Assembly (NCBI GenBank): GCA_015056975.1
Contig: SVFG01000001.1
Span: 1 to 64,000 of the forward strand
Length of the DNA stretch: 64,000 bases
Origin: Lachnospiraceae bacterium
GTDB lineage: Bacteria > Bacillota > Clostridia > Lachnospirales > Lachnospiraceae
Direction: 5' to 3'
Every line of letters starts with the position of its first letter. Positions within the stretch are counted from its first letter, which is position 1. The translations under genes were made by a program, and so were the position numbers. Positions 51,363 to 62,207 of the stretch are shown in pieces. The notes under the pieces are model-generated. The model saw only the letters and a list, made by a program, of their open reading frames with translations. It did not search any database and had not been told where the DNA came from.

Positions 51363-52622
51363 ATGGAAACAGATAATCTGCAAAGTGTGACTGAAAAGAA
51401 GAAATTCGGAGCCGGGAGTTTTCTGCTGGGTATTATAGCGGGACTTGCGGTTTCGCTTTTGATAGTAGGCATCATTTCACTGGTGACTCCGAAGCATAAA
51501 ACGGAAGAAGAGAAAAAATCGAACAGTATCGGAATTATAAAGGATGCAGCGGTCAGTCCGGAAATGATTCGCAAGCTCCAGACACTGGAGGCTACAATCG
51601 ATCACTATTTCTATCTGGATGAGAAGACAACCGAGGAACTCCAAAACGGCATTTACAACGGATTGTTGACAGCACTGGAAGATCCCTACTCCGTGTATTA
51701 TACGCCGGAGGAACTGGAAGAATTAATGACACAAATGTCAGGCATTTATTACGGTATCGGTTCCTACGTAAGTTTGGATACTGAGACATCTCTCCCCAAG
51801 ATTAGCGGTATTATTTCCAATACTCCTGCAGAGGAAGCAGGGCTTAGGGAAAACGATTTGATTTATCAGGTGGATGACGTGCCTACGTATGGTTTGTCTC
51901 TGGATGAAGCAGTTTCCTATATCCGTGGCGAAGAGGGCACGGAGGTATTACTTACCATCATCCGTGAGGGTGAGAATGATTACCTAAAGATACCGGTCAT
52001 AAGGCGTAAAGTGGAAAGTCCCACAGTGGAGTATGAAATGCTGGAGGATGGTATCGGATATTTGCAGATAGTGGAGTTTGATGAAGTGACTCCCGGGCAG
52101 TTTTCGGAAGCCATGGAATCCTTGAAAAATTCCGGTATGGAGAAGCTGATTATCGATTTGCGCGGCAATCCGGGCGGAAGCCTTACGGATGTTGTGGATA
52201 TAGCAGGTATGCTTTTGCCGGAGGGCCTGATTGTGTATACTGAGGATAAGTCCGGTAAGCGCGAGGAATATTTCAGTGACGGTGCCGGAGAAATAGAGAT
52301 ACCATTGGTGGTGCTGATTGATATGAATTCTGCCAGCGCGTCCGAGATTTTGGCAGGAGCAATTCAGGATTACGGCAAGGGAACGCTTGTTGGCACCACT
52401 ACCTTTGGAAAAGGAATCGTTCAGCAGATTATACCTTTTTCGGATGGCTCTGCAGTAAAGCTTACCGTAAGCAGCTACTTCACGCCCAAGGGCCGCAATA
52501 TTCATGGCACTGGTATAGAACCGGATATTATCTGTGAATTTGACGGAGAGGCTTACTATGGTAGTGAGGAGCATCCGGATAATCAGCTGGAAAAGGCAAA
52601 GGAAGTACTAAAGAATGAATAA
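51363..52622 (+). CDS. S41 family C-terminal processing peptidase (PDZ domain)
   Basis: IIDLRGNPGGSLTDVVDIAGMLLP; MNSASASEILAGAIQDYGKGTLVGTTTFGKG. Confidence 0.96.
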   Translation: METDNLQSVTEKKKFGAGSFLLGIIAGLAVSLLIVGIISLVTPKHKTEEEKKSNSIGIIKDAAVSPEMIRKLQTLEATIDHYFYLDEKTTEELQNGIYNGLLTALEDPYSVYYTPEELEELMTQMSGIYYGIGSYVSLDTETSLPKISGIISNTPAEEAGLRENDLIYQVDDVPTYGLSLDEAVSYIRGEEGTEVLLTIIREGENDYLKIPVIRRKVESPTVEYEMLEDGIGYLQIVEFDEVTPGQFSEAMESLKNSGMEKLIIDLRGNPGGSLTDVVDIAGMLLPEGLIVYTEDKSGKREEYFSDGAGEIEIPLVVLIDMNSASASEILAGAIQDYGKGTLVGTTTFGKGIVQQIIPFSDGSAVKLTVSSYFTPKGRNIHGTGIEPDIICEFDGEAYYGSEEHPDNQLEKAKEVLKNE

Positions 52623-53310
52623 TTATTTAAGAGGATTACGGTACGGGATACCCATTGGCTTAGGCTACTTGTCGGTATCCTTTACCTTTGGAATCATGGC
52701 TGTGTCCTATGGACTTTATTGGTGGCAGGCAGTAGTAATATCCATGCTGACGGTTACCTCCGCAGGACAGTTCGCGGGCATTGGGATTATGATGCATCCC
52801 GGCCAATATATTGAAATGCTGGTGAGTCAGCTGACAATCAATGTGAGATATTCTTTTATGTCAATATCCCTGTCCCAGAAGGTGGACAGTAAATTCAAGG
52901 GGCTGTATCGCTGGCTACTTGGATTTTTTATGACGGACGAGATATTTGCGGTTGCAAGTACAGAGAAAAGCGTAAAGCGCTCCTTTTTTGCAGGACTGGC
53001 TACCCTGCCTTATTTTGGATGGGCTTTTGGTACGCTGGTGGGTGCGCTTCTCGGTAATATTCTGCCCCAGAGGCTTATGAGTGCACTCAGTCTTGCTATT
53101 TACGGTATGTTTGTGGCGATTGTGGTGCCGGAGATGAAGCACAAGAAGACGGTGAGTATTGTGGTAGTGTTTGCCATTATCTTTAGTTGTCTGTTTACCT
53201 ATGTACCGGTTATCAATGAGATTTCCAGCGGCCTGTCCATCAGTATCTGCGCCATTGCAGCGGCAATATTAGGGGCTTTGTTATTCCCGGTAAAGGAGGA
53301 TGAGGCATAA
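52615..53310 (+). CDS. azlC: AzlC family branched-chain amino acid exporter subunit
   Basis: GIPIGLGYLSVSFTFGIMAVSYGLYWWQAVVISMLTVTSAGQFAGIG. Confidence 0.94.
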   Translation: MNNYLRGLRYGIPIGLGYLSVSFTFGIMAVSYGLYWWQAVVISMLTVTSAGQFAGIGIMMHPGQYIEMLVSQLTINVRYSFMSISLSQKVDSKFKGLYRWLLGFFMTDEIFAVASTEKSVKRSFFAGLATLPYFGWAFGTLVGALLGNILPQRLMSALSLAIYGMFVAIVVPEMKHKKTVSIVVVFAIIFSCLFTYVPVINEISSGLSISICAIAAAILGALLFPVKEDEA

Positions 53311-53627
53311 TGAATACGAGAGAGTTTTTTATCTACCTGTTGATTTTGTCAGGGTCCACTTATCTGATTCGTTCCATTCCCTTTGCACTATTGCGAAAGA
53401 AGATTGAGAACAGATTTATCAAGTCCTTTTTGTATTACATACCTTATGCAGTGTTAACAGCCATGACCATTCCTGCTATTTTTTATGCAACGGATTATAA
53501 ACTGTCGGCGGCAGCGGGTCTTGTGGTAGCAGTGGGACTGGCCTTAAAGGGAAAGAGTCTGACCGTGGTAGCAGTAGCAGCCTGTGCCATGGTGTTTTTG
53601 GTGGAGAGTATAATTGTGATGCTGTGA
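53310..53627 (+). CDS. azlD: AzlD family branched-chain amino acid exporter subunit
   Basis: TYLIRSIPFALLRKKIENRFIKSFLYYIPYAVLTAMTIPAIF; overlaps azlC stop. Confidence 0.93.
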   Translation: MNTREFFIYLLILSGSTYLIRSIPFALLRKKIENRFIKSFLYYIPYAVLTAMTIPAIFYATDYKLSAAAGLVVAVGLALKGKSLTVVAVAACAMVFLVESIIVML

Positions 53628-53645
53628 TGTAAATGCTCCGGCATT

Positions 53646-54548
53646 CTACTCGCGCTCCTTACGGAAACCGGAGGGAGTCACATTGTAATAGCGTTTAAAT
53701 GCATTGGTAAAATGTTCGGCAGAGGAGTAGCCCAGTTCGTCGGCGATGGCAGCTATGCTTTTTTGACTTTCGTTCAAAAGCAGGCATGCCGCTGACATGC
53801 GCGCCTCTGTCCTTTTTTGTAAAAAAGTCTTGTTGTAATGCTTCTGAAGCAGACGTTCCGTCTGGCGTTTCCCCAGATTCACCTGTCTTGCAAGGGTATC
53901 CAAGGTCAAATCCCGATAGTCGTAGAGAAAGGCTTCCTCGATAATCAGATATGTCAGGTCGCTCAAATTAGTGGGGGAGGAGCTGCGGTTTGAGGCGTTT
54001 CCTTCCTTTTGGTTGTAATGTCTTGTGGTCTGCAAAATCAACTGCTGCAATAAGGATTGCAGCATCAGCTCATAGCCTTGATTTTGCGTCTCCAGCTCTG
54101 CGAAAATCTGCTTCATCAGCTCGTGGATACCACTTTCAGCCATGCCTATCCAGAAGTCACACTTTAAAAAAGTATCCATCATAGAACCTTGGACGGTCTG
54201 TCCCTGAGAATTCACCTGAAGATAAATACAATATTCCGTCATAGGGTCGGAGGGCAGGGAAACCTGCTCATGCGCCACACCCGGACCCGTCATAAAGAAG
54301 GTACCGGGAGTAATGTCGTATTCCTTCCCGTCGGCAATCAATGTGCCGTAGCCGTAGGAAATATAATGCAGTTCATAGCTGTTCTTGCTGTGACTGTGCT
54401 TGGGGATGGGCTTTACAAGCTTTTCAAGACAGATACTCAGGATAGTAAAGCTGGTATTCTCTATGGAAAATGTAAATTTAAAGTTTCTATACTTCATAAT
54501 AATCTCCATTCCGCAGGCGAAAAACGCTCCAAATCTCGGGGGATTCAT
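53646..54548 (-). CDS. AraC-family transcriptional regulator
   Basis: Cupin N-terminus; C-terminal HTH IAAIADELGYSSAEHFTNAFKRYYNVTPSGFRKE; divergent to the GH2 operon. Confidence 0.93.
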   Translation of the reverse strand: MNPPRFGAFFACGMEIIMKYRNFKFTFSIENTSFTILSICLEKLVKPIPKHSHSKNSYELHYISYGYGTLIADGKEYDITPGTFFMTGPGVAHEQVSLPSDPMTEYCIYLQVNSQGQTVQGSMMDTFLKCDFWIGMAESGIHELMKQIFAELETQNQGYELMLQSLLQQLILQTTRHYNQKEGNASNRSSSPTNLSDLTYLIIEEAFLYDYRDLTLDTLARQVNLGKRQTERLLQKHYNKTFLQKRTEARMSAACLLLNESQKSIAAIADELGYSSAEHFTNAFKRYYNVTPSGFRKERE

Positions 54549-54753
54549 TTGCTGTTACATAAATCTTACTTCAACCCTACCACAGTCCATTCCCACCGTC
54601 AATCACAAATCTGCGAAAATGCGACATGAATTATAAGAATACGTCACATGACAGCCTTGTTTACGGGGGACGCCATTGTATAATGAAAGTAGAAGCTGAG
54701 TTGTAATGACTCTGGGGATGGATGTACAAAAATGTAACTTAGGAGGGTTAAAG

Positions 54754-57213
54754 ATGAAGTGTATTAATTTGGATGAAAAGTGGACATTTCGAAGAGGTTT
54801 TCTGGATTCCATCGGTGCGCTCGAGGGAGCTCCCGGAGTGGAAGTAAATCTTCCTCATGACGGAATGATTGGTACGGCTGTGACACCGGATGCACCTGCA
54901 AAATCAGATATGGGATACTTTAAGGGTGATATCACCAATTATACGAAATATGTGATGATTCCCAAGGAGTGGGAAAATGAGTGTGTGGGACTACAATTTG
55001 ACGGAGTAATGATGAATGCCACGGTTGACATTAATGGTGGTAAGGTGGCTCTTCAGCATTATGGTTACGCACCTTTTTATGTGGATTTGACCAAGTATGT
55101 GACATTTGGCGAGGAGAATCGTATTACCATTCATACCAATACCAGTATGGAGACCACCTCACGCTGGTATACCGGTTCCGGATTGTTCAGAGAGGTGAAG
55201 CTTTGCCATGCACCCAGAGTACATATCGTCCCGGACGGAGTGTTTGTATACACCAAGGAAGTAGCAGATGGCTATGCCTTTTTGGAAGCACAGGTAGAAA
55301 TCGAGAATACTACCTTGGAGAATCGTATGGTCGAGGTATCCATATCTCTTGTGAAAGACGGAAGTGAAGAGATTGAGACTCAGACCAAGCGTGTGATTCA
55401 GGTGAACTCCTGTGACAGGGAAATTGCCAGAATCGCTTTGAATGTAAAAAATCCCATGCTCTGGGATGCAGAGAATCCTAACCTGTATCAGGTGAAGGTG
55501 CAGGCTAAAAACTTGGGTGTATATCGTACCCGTCTTGTAAAGGATGACACTGCTACAGTGGATGAGGCTGTTACATTATTCGGTATCCGTACCATTACCG
55601 CAGACTCTGTGCGCGGACTTCGCATCAACGGCAAGGAAGTAAAGCTGAAGGGCGGTTGCGTGCATCATGACAACGGATTATTGGGTGCAGTATCCTTATA
55701 TGAAAGCGAAGCAAGAAAAGTCAGAAAATTGAAAGAGGTAGGCTTCAATGCCATTCGTACCGCACATAATCCTCCGTCCGCAGCATTGATTGAAGCGTGT
55801 GACAGAGAGGGTATGTATGTCTTTGATGAGGCCTTTGATGCTTGGGGAATGGCAAAGCGCGGCGGAGATTACAGCCAGTTCTTTGCAGACTGTTGGGAGA
55901 AGGACCTTACTGCTTTTGTAAGGAGAGACCGTAATCACCCCTCTGTTATTATCTGGTCTACCGGAAATGAGATTCCGGAGCGCGGTGGTCTGGACAATGG
56001 TTATACACTGGCTACACAGCTTGCAGAGACCATGCGCAAAGTGGACGGCACCAGACCGGTAAGCAACGGAATCTGTACCCTTTGGGCAGGCTTGGATGAC
56101 ACCCTGGCAAAGGGACAGAATCAGTCACAGAACGCTGCTGACAGTGAAGCAATTAAGTGGGAAAACGTTACGGAGCCCTTTACCAACGGACTTGATATTG
56201 TGGGCTATAATTATATGGAATACCTGTATGAGAATGATCACGAGATGTTCCCTGAGAGAGTCATTTTAGGCTCTGAGAATTTCCCTCAGGTGATTGGTTA
56301 CAGATGGCCTATGGTAGAAAGACTTCCCTATGTCATCGGTGATTTTACCTGGACAGCTTGGGATTACTTGGGAGAAGCAGGAATCGGTAAGGCGGTTTAT
56401 GTGGATAAAGATGATCCGTTAGTAGAGAAAGGCTCCTGGTCATTGATGCCCCAGCCCGGTTCTCCTTTCCCTTGGAGAACTGCAAATGATGCAGACTTTG
56501 ACATTACAGGTCATATGCTTCCTCAGGGTGCTTACAGAAATGTTGTGTACGGAAGTGACAAGACCTATCTGTTCTCCATGCATCCCGAAACCTTTGGAAA
56601 GGTGGAAATGATAACCATGTGGGGCTTCCCTGTAGTCCTTTCCAATTGGAACTACAGCGGTTTTGAAGGAAAGCCTGTGGAGCTTGTTGTTTATTCAAGG
56701 GCAGAGGAAGTGGAAGTAATCGTAAACGGTCAGTCCCTTGGAAGGAAACCGGTTGGTACGGAGCCTCCCATGCCAAACTCCGTGCGTTTTGAGACCGTTT
56801 ATCAGCCCGGTAAGGTGGAGGCAATCAGTTACCGTGGAGGTAAAGAGATTAGCAGAGACACCTTGCTGACAACAGGAGAGGCGGCAGAGATTCGAATCAC
56901 TCCCGAAAAGCTTGAGATGAAAGCAGATGGTCATGATGTGATTTACGTGGGAATCGAAGTTCTGGATAAGGACGGACTTGTAGTACCGGATGCGGCTGCC
57001 AAATTATCTGCGAAGGTGTCCGGCTGTGCGGTTCTTGCCGGCTTTGGTTCAGGAAATCCCATAACGGATGAGGACTATACGGATGAAGAGACCGTAAGCT
57101 ACAGAGGCCGCGCTATGGCAATACTGCGTTCCGGCTATGAGAAGGGTGCAGTTAACCTTACGGTATCCGCGGAAGGACTGAATACGGTACAGGTAGATTT
57201 GCAGGTAATTTAA
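54754..57213 (+). CDS. Glycoside hydrolase family 2 protein (beta-galactosidase-like, cytoplasmic)
   Basis: VIIWSTGNEIPERGG acid/base motif; ERVILGSENFPQ nucleophile region; no signal peptide. Confidence 0.93.
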   Translation: MKCINLDEKWTFRRGFLDSIGALEGAPGVEVNLPHDGMIGTAVTPDAPAKSDMGYFKGDITNYTKYVMIPKEWENECVGLQFDGVMMNATVDINGGKVALQHYGYAPFYVDLTKYVTFGEENRITIHTNTSMETTSRWYTGSGLFREVKLCHAPRVHIVPDGVFVYTKEVADGYAFLEAQVEIENTTLENRMVEVSISLVKDGSEEIETQTKRVIQVNSCDREIARIALNVKNPMLWDAENPNLYQVKVQAKNLGVYRTRLVKDDTATVDEAVTLFGIRTITADSVRGLRINGKEVKLKGGCVHHDNGLLGAVSLYESEARKVRKLKEVGFNAIRTAHNPPSAALIEACDREGMYVFDEAFDAWGMAKRGGDYSQFFADCWEKDLTAFVRRDRNHPSVIIWSTGNEIPERGGLDNGYTLATQLAETMRKVDGTRPVSNGICTLWAGLDDTLAKGQNQSQNAADSEAIKWENVTEPFTNGLDIVGYNYMEYLYENDHEMFPERVILGSENFPQVIGYRWPMVERLPYVIGDFTWTAWDYLGEAGIGKAVYVDKDDPLVEKGSWSLMPQPGSPFPWRTANDADFDITGHMLPQGAYRNVVYGSDKTYLFSMHPETFGKVEMITMWGFPVVLSNWNYSGFEGKPVELVVYSRAEEVEVIVNGQSLGRKPVGTEPPMPNSVRFETVYQPGKVEAISYRGGKEISRDTLLTTGEAAEIRITPEKLEMKADGHDVIYVGIEVLDKDGLVVPDAAAKLSAKVSGCAVLAGFGSGNPITDEDYTDEETVSYRGRAMAILRSGYEKGAVNLTVSAEGLNTVQVDLQVI

Positions 57214-57264
57214 ATAATAAAAAGTATACAGTTTTAGCTTAACAGTTATTAACAGGAGGCAATT

Positions 57265-58467
57265 ATGCAGGTAAAAGGAACTTATTTTCAAAATGACGCC
57301 GAGAAACCCTTGGTTTACGGCGATGTGGAGATTACCAATGTAAAGCGCAGGAGACTGCGCGGCGAGGAAGAAAAGGAAGGCGTATTGTGTGAGCCCGTTA
57401 TGGTGGGATTCTGCGGTACGGATAACGAGCTGATGCACATGGGCAGCGAGGGAAGACTTGGCGCAAAGTTCCCCGAGGGAACCAACCGCCTTATCAACGG
57501 ACACGAGGGAATTGTGTGGGTGCCCTCTGAGAACCGCTTTGCCATCGTACTGATTCGCGGCGGTGACAGCTATGACCCCACCAGATACACTGAGGATGAG
57601 ACCTATTTTGAATATGGCTGTGATCAGGCGGACGGATTGTTCTGTGATAAGCAGTACTTCAACCCAGACATGCTGTTACCCATTCCTGACGGTTATGTGG
57701 AGAACGGGAAGCTTAAGCTTTCCTTTGCTAAGAAGATGGTGTTCCCCGATCCCTTTGCCTGCATGCTGTTCCAGTTAGAGAGAATGGAGGATTTGGGCAG
57801 TGCTCATAACTTCCGCGTGGCTATGAAGAAGTATAAGTGCAGTGAAGAGGAAGCGCGCAAAATTGCCATGGATGAGGTGTTTGACCGCACGGTTATCTTT
57901 GGCCTGGGTACCACAGGTATGTTTATCGGTGATTTGATTCTGCGTAACCACAAGGATGCCAAGGTGTTGTTTGTGGCAAGAAGCGCTGAGGATTCTCCCA
58001 AGGTACAGTTTGCACTTAAGCAGACCAATGCAGAATATTTGCAGAACACCTTCGATTCCGAGGAGGAGCTCGCGAAGGCAATCATCGAGAAGCTGGGCGG
58101 CAGAGCAACCACCTTTATCGGTGTCAGCGGTGCCAATGTGGAGCACAGAATTGCTTTTGAACACAAGGTGCTCGGCTGTAACGGTATTTACAACAGCTTC
58201 TCCTTAGGACCTAAGATTACCTTTGATACCATGCCCTTCGGCTTTGAGAATCATTTGATTTTGGGCTCCATCAACTTCAGACAGGATCATATGGAAAAGG
58301 CTATAGAGCTTCTGGCTACCAGCCATTATGATGAAATTGTGGAGCTGATTGACAGGGACGAGTTTACAAAAGACCCCATTGACGCTTATAAGAACAAAAT
58401 TTACAGTAAGAACGCACCTATGAAGACTGCGGTTATCTGGAATAAGAATTATGTGGAAACAGAATAA
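57265..58467 (+). CDS. MDR-family sugar dehydrogenase (archaeal glucose dehydrogenase-like)
   Basis: VGFCGTDNELMHMGSEGRLGAKFPEGTNRLINGHEGIVWV; TVIFGLGTTGMFIGDLILR. Confidence 0.85.
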   Translation: MQVKGTYFQNDAEKPLVYGDVEITNVKRRRLRGEEEKEGVLCEPVMVGFCGTDNELMHMGSEGRLGAKFPEGTNRLINGHEGIVWVPSENRFAIVLIRGGDSYDPTRYTEDETYFEYGCDQADGLFCDKQYFNPDMLLPIPDGYVENGKLKLSFAKKMVFPDPFACMLFQLERMEDLGSAHNFRVAMKKYKCSEEEARKIAMDEVFDRTVIFGLGTTGMFIGDLILRNHKDAKVLFVARSAEDSPKVQFALKQTNAEYLQNTFDSEEELAKAIIEKLGGRATTFIGVSGANVEHRIAFEHKVLGCNGIYNSFSLGPKITFDTMPFGFENHLILGSINFRQDHMEKAIELLATSHYDEIVELIDRDEFTKDPIDAYKNKIYSKNAPMKTAVIWNKNYVETE

Positions 58468-58480
58468 GAGGAGATAAATT

Positions 58481-59494
58481 ATGAAGACAGTATTGATTGA
58501 GAAGCCCTTTGAAATTGCAGTAACTGACACCGAGATGCCCGTTCCCAAGGAGGGAGAGGCACTGCTAAAGGTATTATATTGCGGTATCTGCGGTGCAGAT
58601 GTGGCAAGCTATACAGGTAATCAGCCTTTTACTACCTATCCCCGCATCCCGGGACATGAGTTCAGTGCACAGATTGTTTCTATCCCTGAGAATGACAGAA
58701 ATTTGAAGCCCGGTGATATTGTAACCGCGAACCCTTATTTTAACTGCGGCAGCTGCTACTCCTGCCAGAGAGGCTATGTAAACTGCTGTACCGACAACCA
58801 GACCATGGGTGTGCAGAGAGACGGAAGCTTCCGTGAGTATATTGTAATGCCTATCGAGCGTATCTATGAGGGCAAGGGTCTGTCCGCAAAGGAGCTTGCA
58901 CTGGTAGAGCCCTTTACCATCAGCTATCACGCACTTCACAGAGCACCTGTGAAAAAAGGTGACAAGGTATTGGTAGTGGGTGCAGGTCCCATCGGTCTCT
59001 TTGCCCTGATTGCAGCAAAGGCACAGGGCGCAGAGGTGTATGTGGCAGATGTGCTGGACGGCAGACTGGAGAAGGCAATGCAGTTTGGCGCAGCAGGAAC
59101 TATCAACTCCGGCAAGTGTAATATTGTGGATGAGGCCATGAAGATTACAAACGGTAACGGTTTTGATGTGTGTGTGGAGGCATGTGGTCTCTCTGTAACC
59201 TTCTTGTCCTGCATCGATTGTGCAGCCTTTGCGGCAAACATCATACTGATTGGAAACGGCAAGAAGGAGACCACCTTCTTACATTCTATTCTGCTTAAGA
59301 AGGAGCTGAATGTATTTGGAAGCCGTAATTCCTATGCAAGCGATTTCAAGGCAGTTATTGACTTGATTGCAGAGGGTAATGTGAATGTGCTTAATATGGT
59401 CAGTGCAGTGTATCCCATGGACAGAGCAGACGAGGCATTCAAGGCACTTGCGGACAATGACGGTAGCCTGGCTAAGGTATTGATTGAGATGTAA
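58481..59494 (+). CDS. Zinc-binding MDR dehydrogenase (sorbitol/L-galactonate dehydrogenase-like)
   Basis: LYCGICGADVASYTGNQPFTTYPRIPGHEF; CGSCYSCQRGYVNCC; VVGAGPIGLFALIAAK. Confidence 0.88.
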   Translation: MKTVLIEKPFEIAVTDTEMPVPKEGEALLKVLYCGICGADVASYTGNQPFTTYPRIPGHEFSAQIVSIPENDRNLKPGDIVTANPYFNCGSCYSCQRGYVNCCTDNQTMGVQRDGSFREYIVMPIERIYEGKGLSAKELALVEPFTISYHALHRAPVKKGDKVLVVGAGPIGLFALIAAKAQGAEVYVADVLDGRLEKAMQFGAAGTINSGKCNIVDEAMKITNGNGFDVCVEACGLSVTFLSCIDCAAFAANIILIGNGKKETTFLHSILLKKELNVFGSRNSYASDFKAVIDLIAEGNVNVLNMVSAVYPMDRADEAFKALADNDGSLAKVLIEM

Positions 59495-59508
59495 GGAGGT
59501 TACTTACC

Positions 59509-60834
59509 ATGAAAGAAAGAATTATTCAGTTTGGCGAGGGCGGATTCTTAAGAAGCTTTGCCGATGTATTTGTACATAAAATGAACGAGCAGGGTCTGTA
59601 TGACGGCAAGGTAGTTGTGGTACAGCCCATTGCCAAGGGACTGATTCCCGTACTCAATGAGCAGAAGGGTGTGTATCATCAGTTCCTGCGCGGTATCGAG
59701 GATGGTGAGGTAATCAATGATTGCATTAAGGTGACTTCTATCTCCAGAGGTGTTGACCCTTACACGGATTTTGAAGAGTATCTGAAGCTGGCACACAATC
59801 CCGATATGCATGTGATTATCTCCAACACCACCGAGGCGGGTATTGAGTATCTTGGAACAGAGTCCATAAATGACGCACCGCCCAAGTCCTTCCCTGCAAA
59901 GCTGACCGTGCTTTTGTATGAGAGATTTAAGGCAGGACTTCCCGGTTTTATCATTCTTTCCTGCGAGCTCATTGACAACAACGGCAAGGAGCTTCTGGAC
60001 TGTGTGTTAAAGTATGCGAAGCTTTGGGAGTTGTCCGATGAATTTGTGGAGTGGATTCAGAAGGAAAATCACTTCTGCAACACCTTGGTAGACCGTATCT
60101 GTACCGGCTATCCCAAGGATGAGGTGGCAGAATTAACCGAACGTCTTGGCGAGGAAGATAAGCTGATGAATACCGCTGAGATTTTCCACCTGTGGGTAAT
60201 CGAGGGTGATTTCGAGAAGGAATTCCCCTTACAGGCAGCAGGCATCAATGTAATTTGGACCAAGGATGTAAAGCCTTACAAGAAGAGAAAGGTGCGTATC
60301 TTAAATGGTGGACACACCTCTATGGTATTGGCGGCAAGACTGTATGGTCTTTCCACTGTTAAGGAATGTCTGGATGATAAGATTGTAGGCGCTTTCCTAA
60401 ACAAGACGTTGTTTGAGGAGATTATCCCTACCCTTGGCAATACGGAGGAGGATATTCAGTTTGGTAAGGCAGTGCTTGAGAGATTTGCCAATCCCTTTGT
60501 AAAGCATCAGTTATTAAGCATTGCATTAAATTCCGTAAGTAAGTTTAAGGCGAGAGTGCTTCCCACCATTTTGGAATATTATGAGGCGAAGGGTGAGCTT
60601 CCCAAGTGCATGACCTTCTCTTTGGCGGCATTGATTGCCTTCTACCGCACTGATGAGGCAAATGACGGTGAGGACATCATGGCATTTATGAAGGATGCTT
60701 CCGTTGCTGATATCCTGAAGAAGGAGCAGTATTGGGGCAGAGACTTGAGTTTTATGCAGTCCGAGGTTGAGAAGTATCTTGAGATGATGAATACACAGGG
60801 TATGGAAAAGGCATTTTTGGAGGTGCTTGGATGA
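59509..60834 (+). CDS. uxaB: Tagaturonate reductase (altronate oxidoreductase)
   Basis: IIQFGEGGFLRSFADVFVHKMNEQG; ISNTTEAGI; RKVRILNGGHTSMVLAARLYG. Confidence 0.92.
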   Translation: MKERIIQFGEGGFLRSFADVFVHKMNEQGLYDGKVVVVQPIAKGLIPVLNEQKGVYHQFLRGIEDGEVINDCIKVTSISRGVDPYTDFEEYLKLAHNPDMHVIISNTTEAGIEYLGTESINDAPPKSFPAKLTVLLYERFKAGLPGFIILSCELIDNNGKELLDCVLKYAKLWELSDEFVEWIQKENHFCNTLVDRICTGYPKDEVAELTERLGEEDKLMNTAEIFHLWVIEGDFEKEFPLQAAGINVIWTKDVKPYKKRKVRILNGGHTSMVLAARLYGLSTVKECLDDKIVGAFLNKTLFEEIIPTLGNTEEDIQFGKAVLERFANPFVKHQLLSIALNSVSKFKARVLPTILEYYEAKGELPKCMTFSLAALIAFYRTDEANDGEDIMAFMKDASVADILKKEQYWGRDLSFMQSEVEKYLEMMNTQGMEKAFLEVLG

Positions 60835-62207
60835 AGCAGTTAAAAATTCATCCCTTAGACAATGTAGCGGTGGATATTGAGACCGGACATAAGGAAGCCC
60901 TTGTGGATATTCCGGAGGGAGCAAATGTGGTAAAATACGGCTTCCCCATCGGGCATGCCACAAAGGCTATCAAAAAGGGTGAACGTGTACATACGGACAA
61001 TTTGAAAACCAATCTGGGTGAAAAGCTCACTTACACCTATGAGCCGGTGTCCTATGAGCTTCCTGAGGTGGCTGATTACACCATCAATGCCTATGTCCGT
61101 GAAAATGGTGAAATCGGTATCCGCAACGACATCTGGATTATCAATACTGTGGGTTGTGTGAATAAAATTGCAGAAAAGCTCAGTGCCCTTACCGGAGCGT
61201 TGTGCTTTACCCACCCCTACGGCTGCTCCCAGCTGGGGGATGACCATCTGGTGACACAGCAGATTTTAAAGGGTCTTATTATGCATCCCAATGCAGGCGG
61301 GGTGCTGGTGTTGGGACTGGGCTGTGAAAATAATAATATCACAACCTTCCGTGAAATGCTGGGCCCGGTGAATGAAAACCGTGTGAAGTTTTTGAATGCC
61401 CAGGACTGCGAGGATGAGCTTGCAGAGGGCGTGAAAATCATCGAGGAGCTGAAGGCATATGCAGCAACCTTTGAGAGAAAGAGCGTATCCATTGCAGGCC
61501 TTAAGGTGGGTCTTAAGTGCGGCGGCTCTGACGGCTTTTCCGGCATTACCGCCAATCCTCTGATTGGACAGTTTTCGGATATGCTGATTGCAGCAGGAGG
61601 AAGCACCGTTCTCACAGAGGTTCCTGAAATGTTCGGCGCAGAAACCATTCTCATGAACCGCTGTGTGGACGAGGCAGTGTTTGATAAGACTGTGAATCTG
61701 ATAAATGACTTTAAGGATTATTTCACCCAGCACAATCAGGTGATTTATGAAAATCCTTCCCCCGGCAACAAGGCGGGCGGTATTTCCACTTTGGAAGAAA
61801 AGTCCTTAGGCTGTACCCAGAAGGGCGGCATGGCTCCTGTGGTGGATGTGCTTAGTTATGGAGACAGAGTGACGAAGAACGGTCTGAATTTGTTAAACGG
61901 TCCCGGAAATGATATGGTGGCAGTAACCAATCTGGTGGCGGCGGGCTGCCACATGGTACTGTTTTCCACAGGAAGAGGAACACCTTTGGGTGGTCCCGTG
62001 CCCACCGTAAAGATTGCCACGAACTCCAAATTGGCAGAGCAAAAGAGCAATTGGATTGATTTTAATGCAGGCCCCATGCTGGAGGGCAGGGAGCTTTCGG
62101 AGGAGCTGCTTAAGTATGTGATGGCAGTGGCAAACGGTGAGCCGACCAGGAATGAGAAGAACGGTTACAGGGAAATTGCAATTTTTAAGGATGGTGTAAC
62201 ACTTTGA
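60831..62207 (+). CDS. uxaA: Altronate dehydratase
   Basis: SAF N-terminus plus IWIINTVGCVNKIAEKL, FTHPYGCSQLGDDH, GLKCGGSDGFSGITANP; overlaps uxaB. Confidence 0.94.
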   Translation: MKQLKIHPLDNVAVDIETGHKEALVDIPEGANVVKYGFPIGHATKAIKKGERVHTDNLKTNLGEKLTYTYEPVSYELPEVADYTINAYVRENGEIGIRNDIWIINTVGCVNKIAEKLSALTGALCFTHPYGCSQLGDDHLVTQQILKGLIMHPNAGGVLVLGLGCENNNITTFREMLGPVNENRVKFLNAQDCEDELAEGVKIIEELKAYAATFERKSVSIAGLKVGLKCGGSDGFSGITANPLIGQFSDMLIAAGGSTVLTEVPEMFGAETILMNRCVDEAVFDKTVNLINDFKDYFTQHNQVIYENPSPGNKAGGISTLEEKSLGCTQKGGMAPVVDVLSYGDRVTKNGLNLLNGPGNDMVAVTNLVAAGCHMVLFSTGRGTPLGGPVPTVKIATNSKLAEQKSNWIDFNAGPMLEGRELSEELLKYVMAVANGEPTRNEKNGYREIAIFKDGVTL

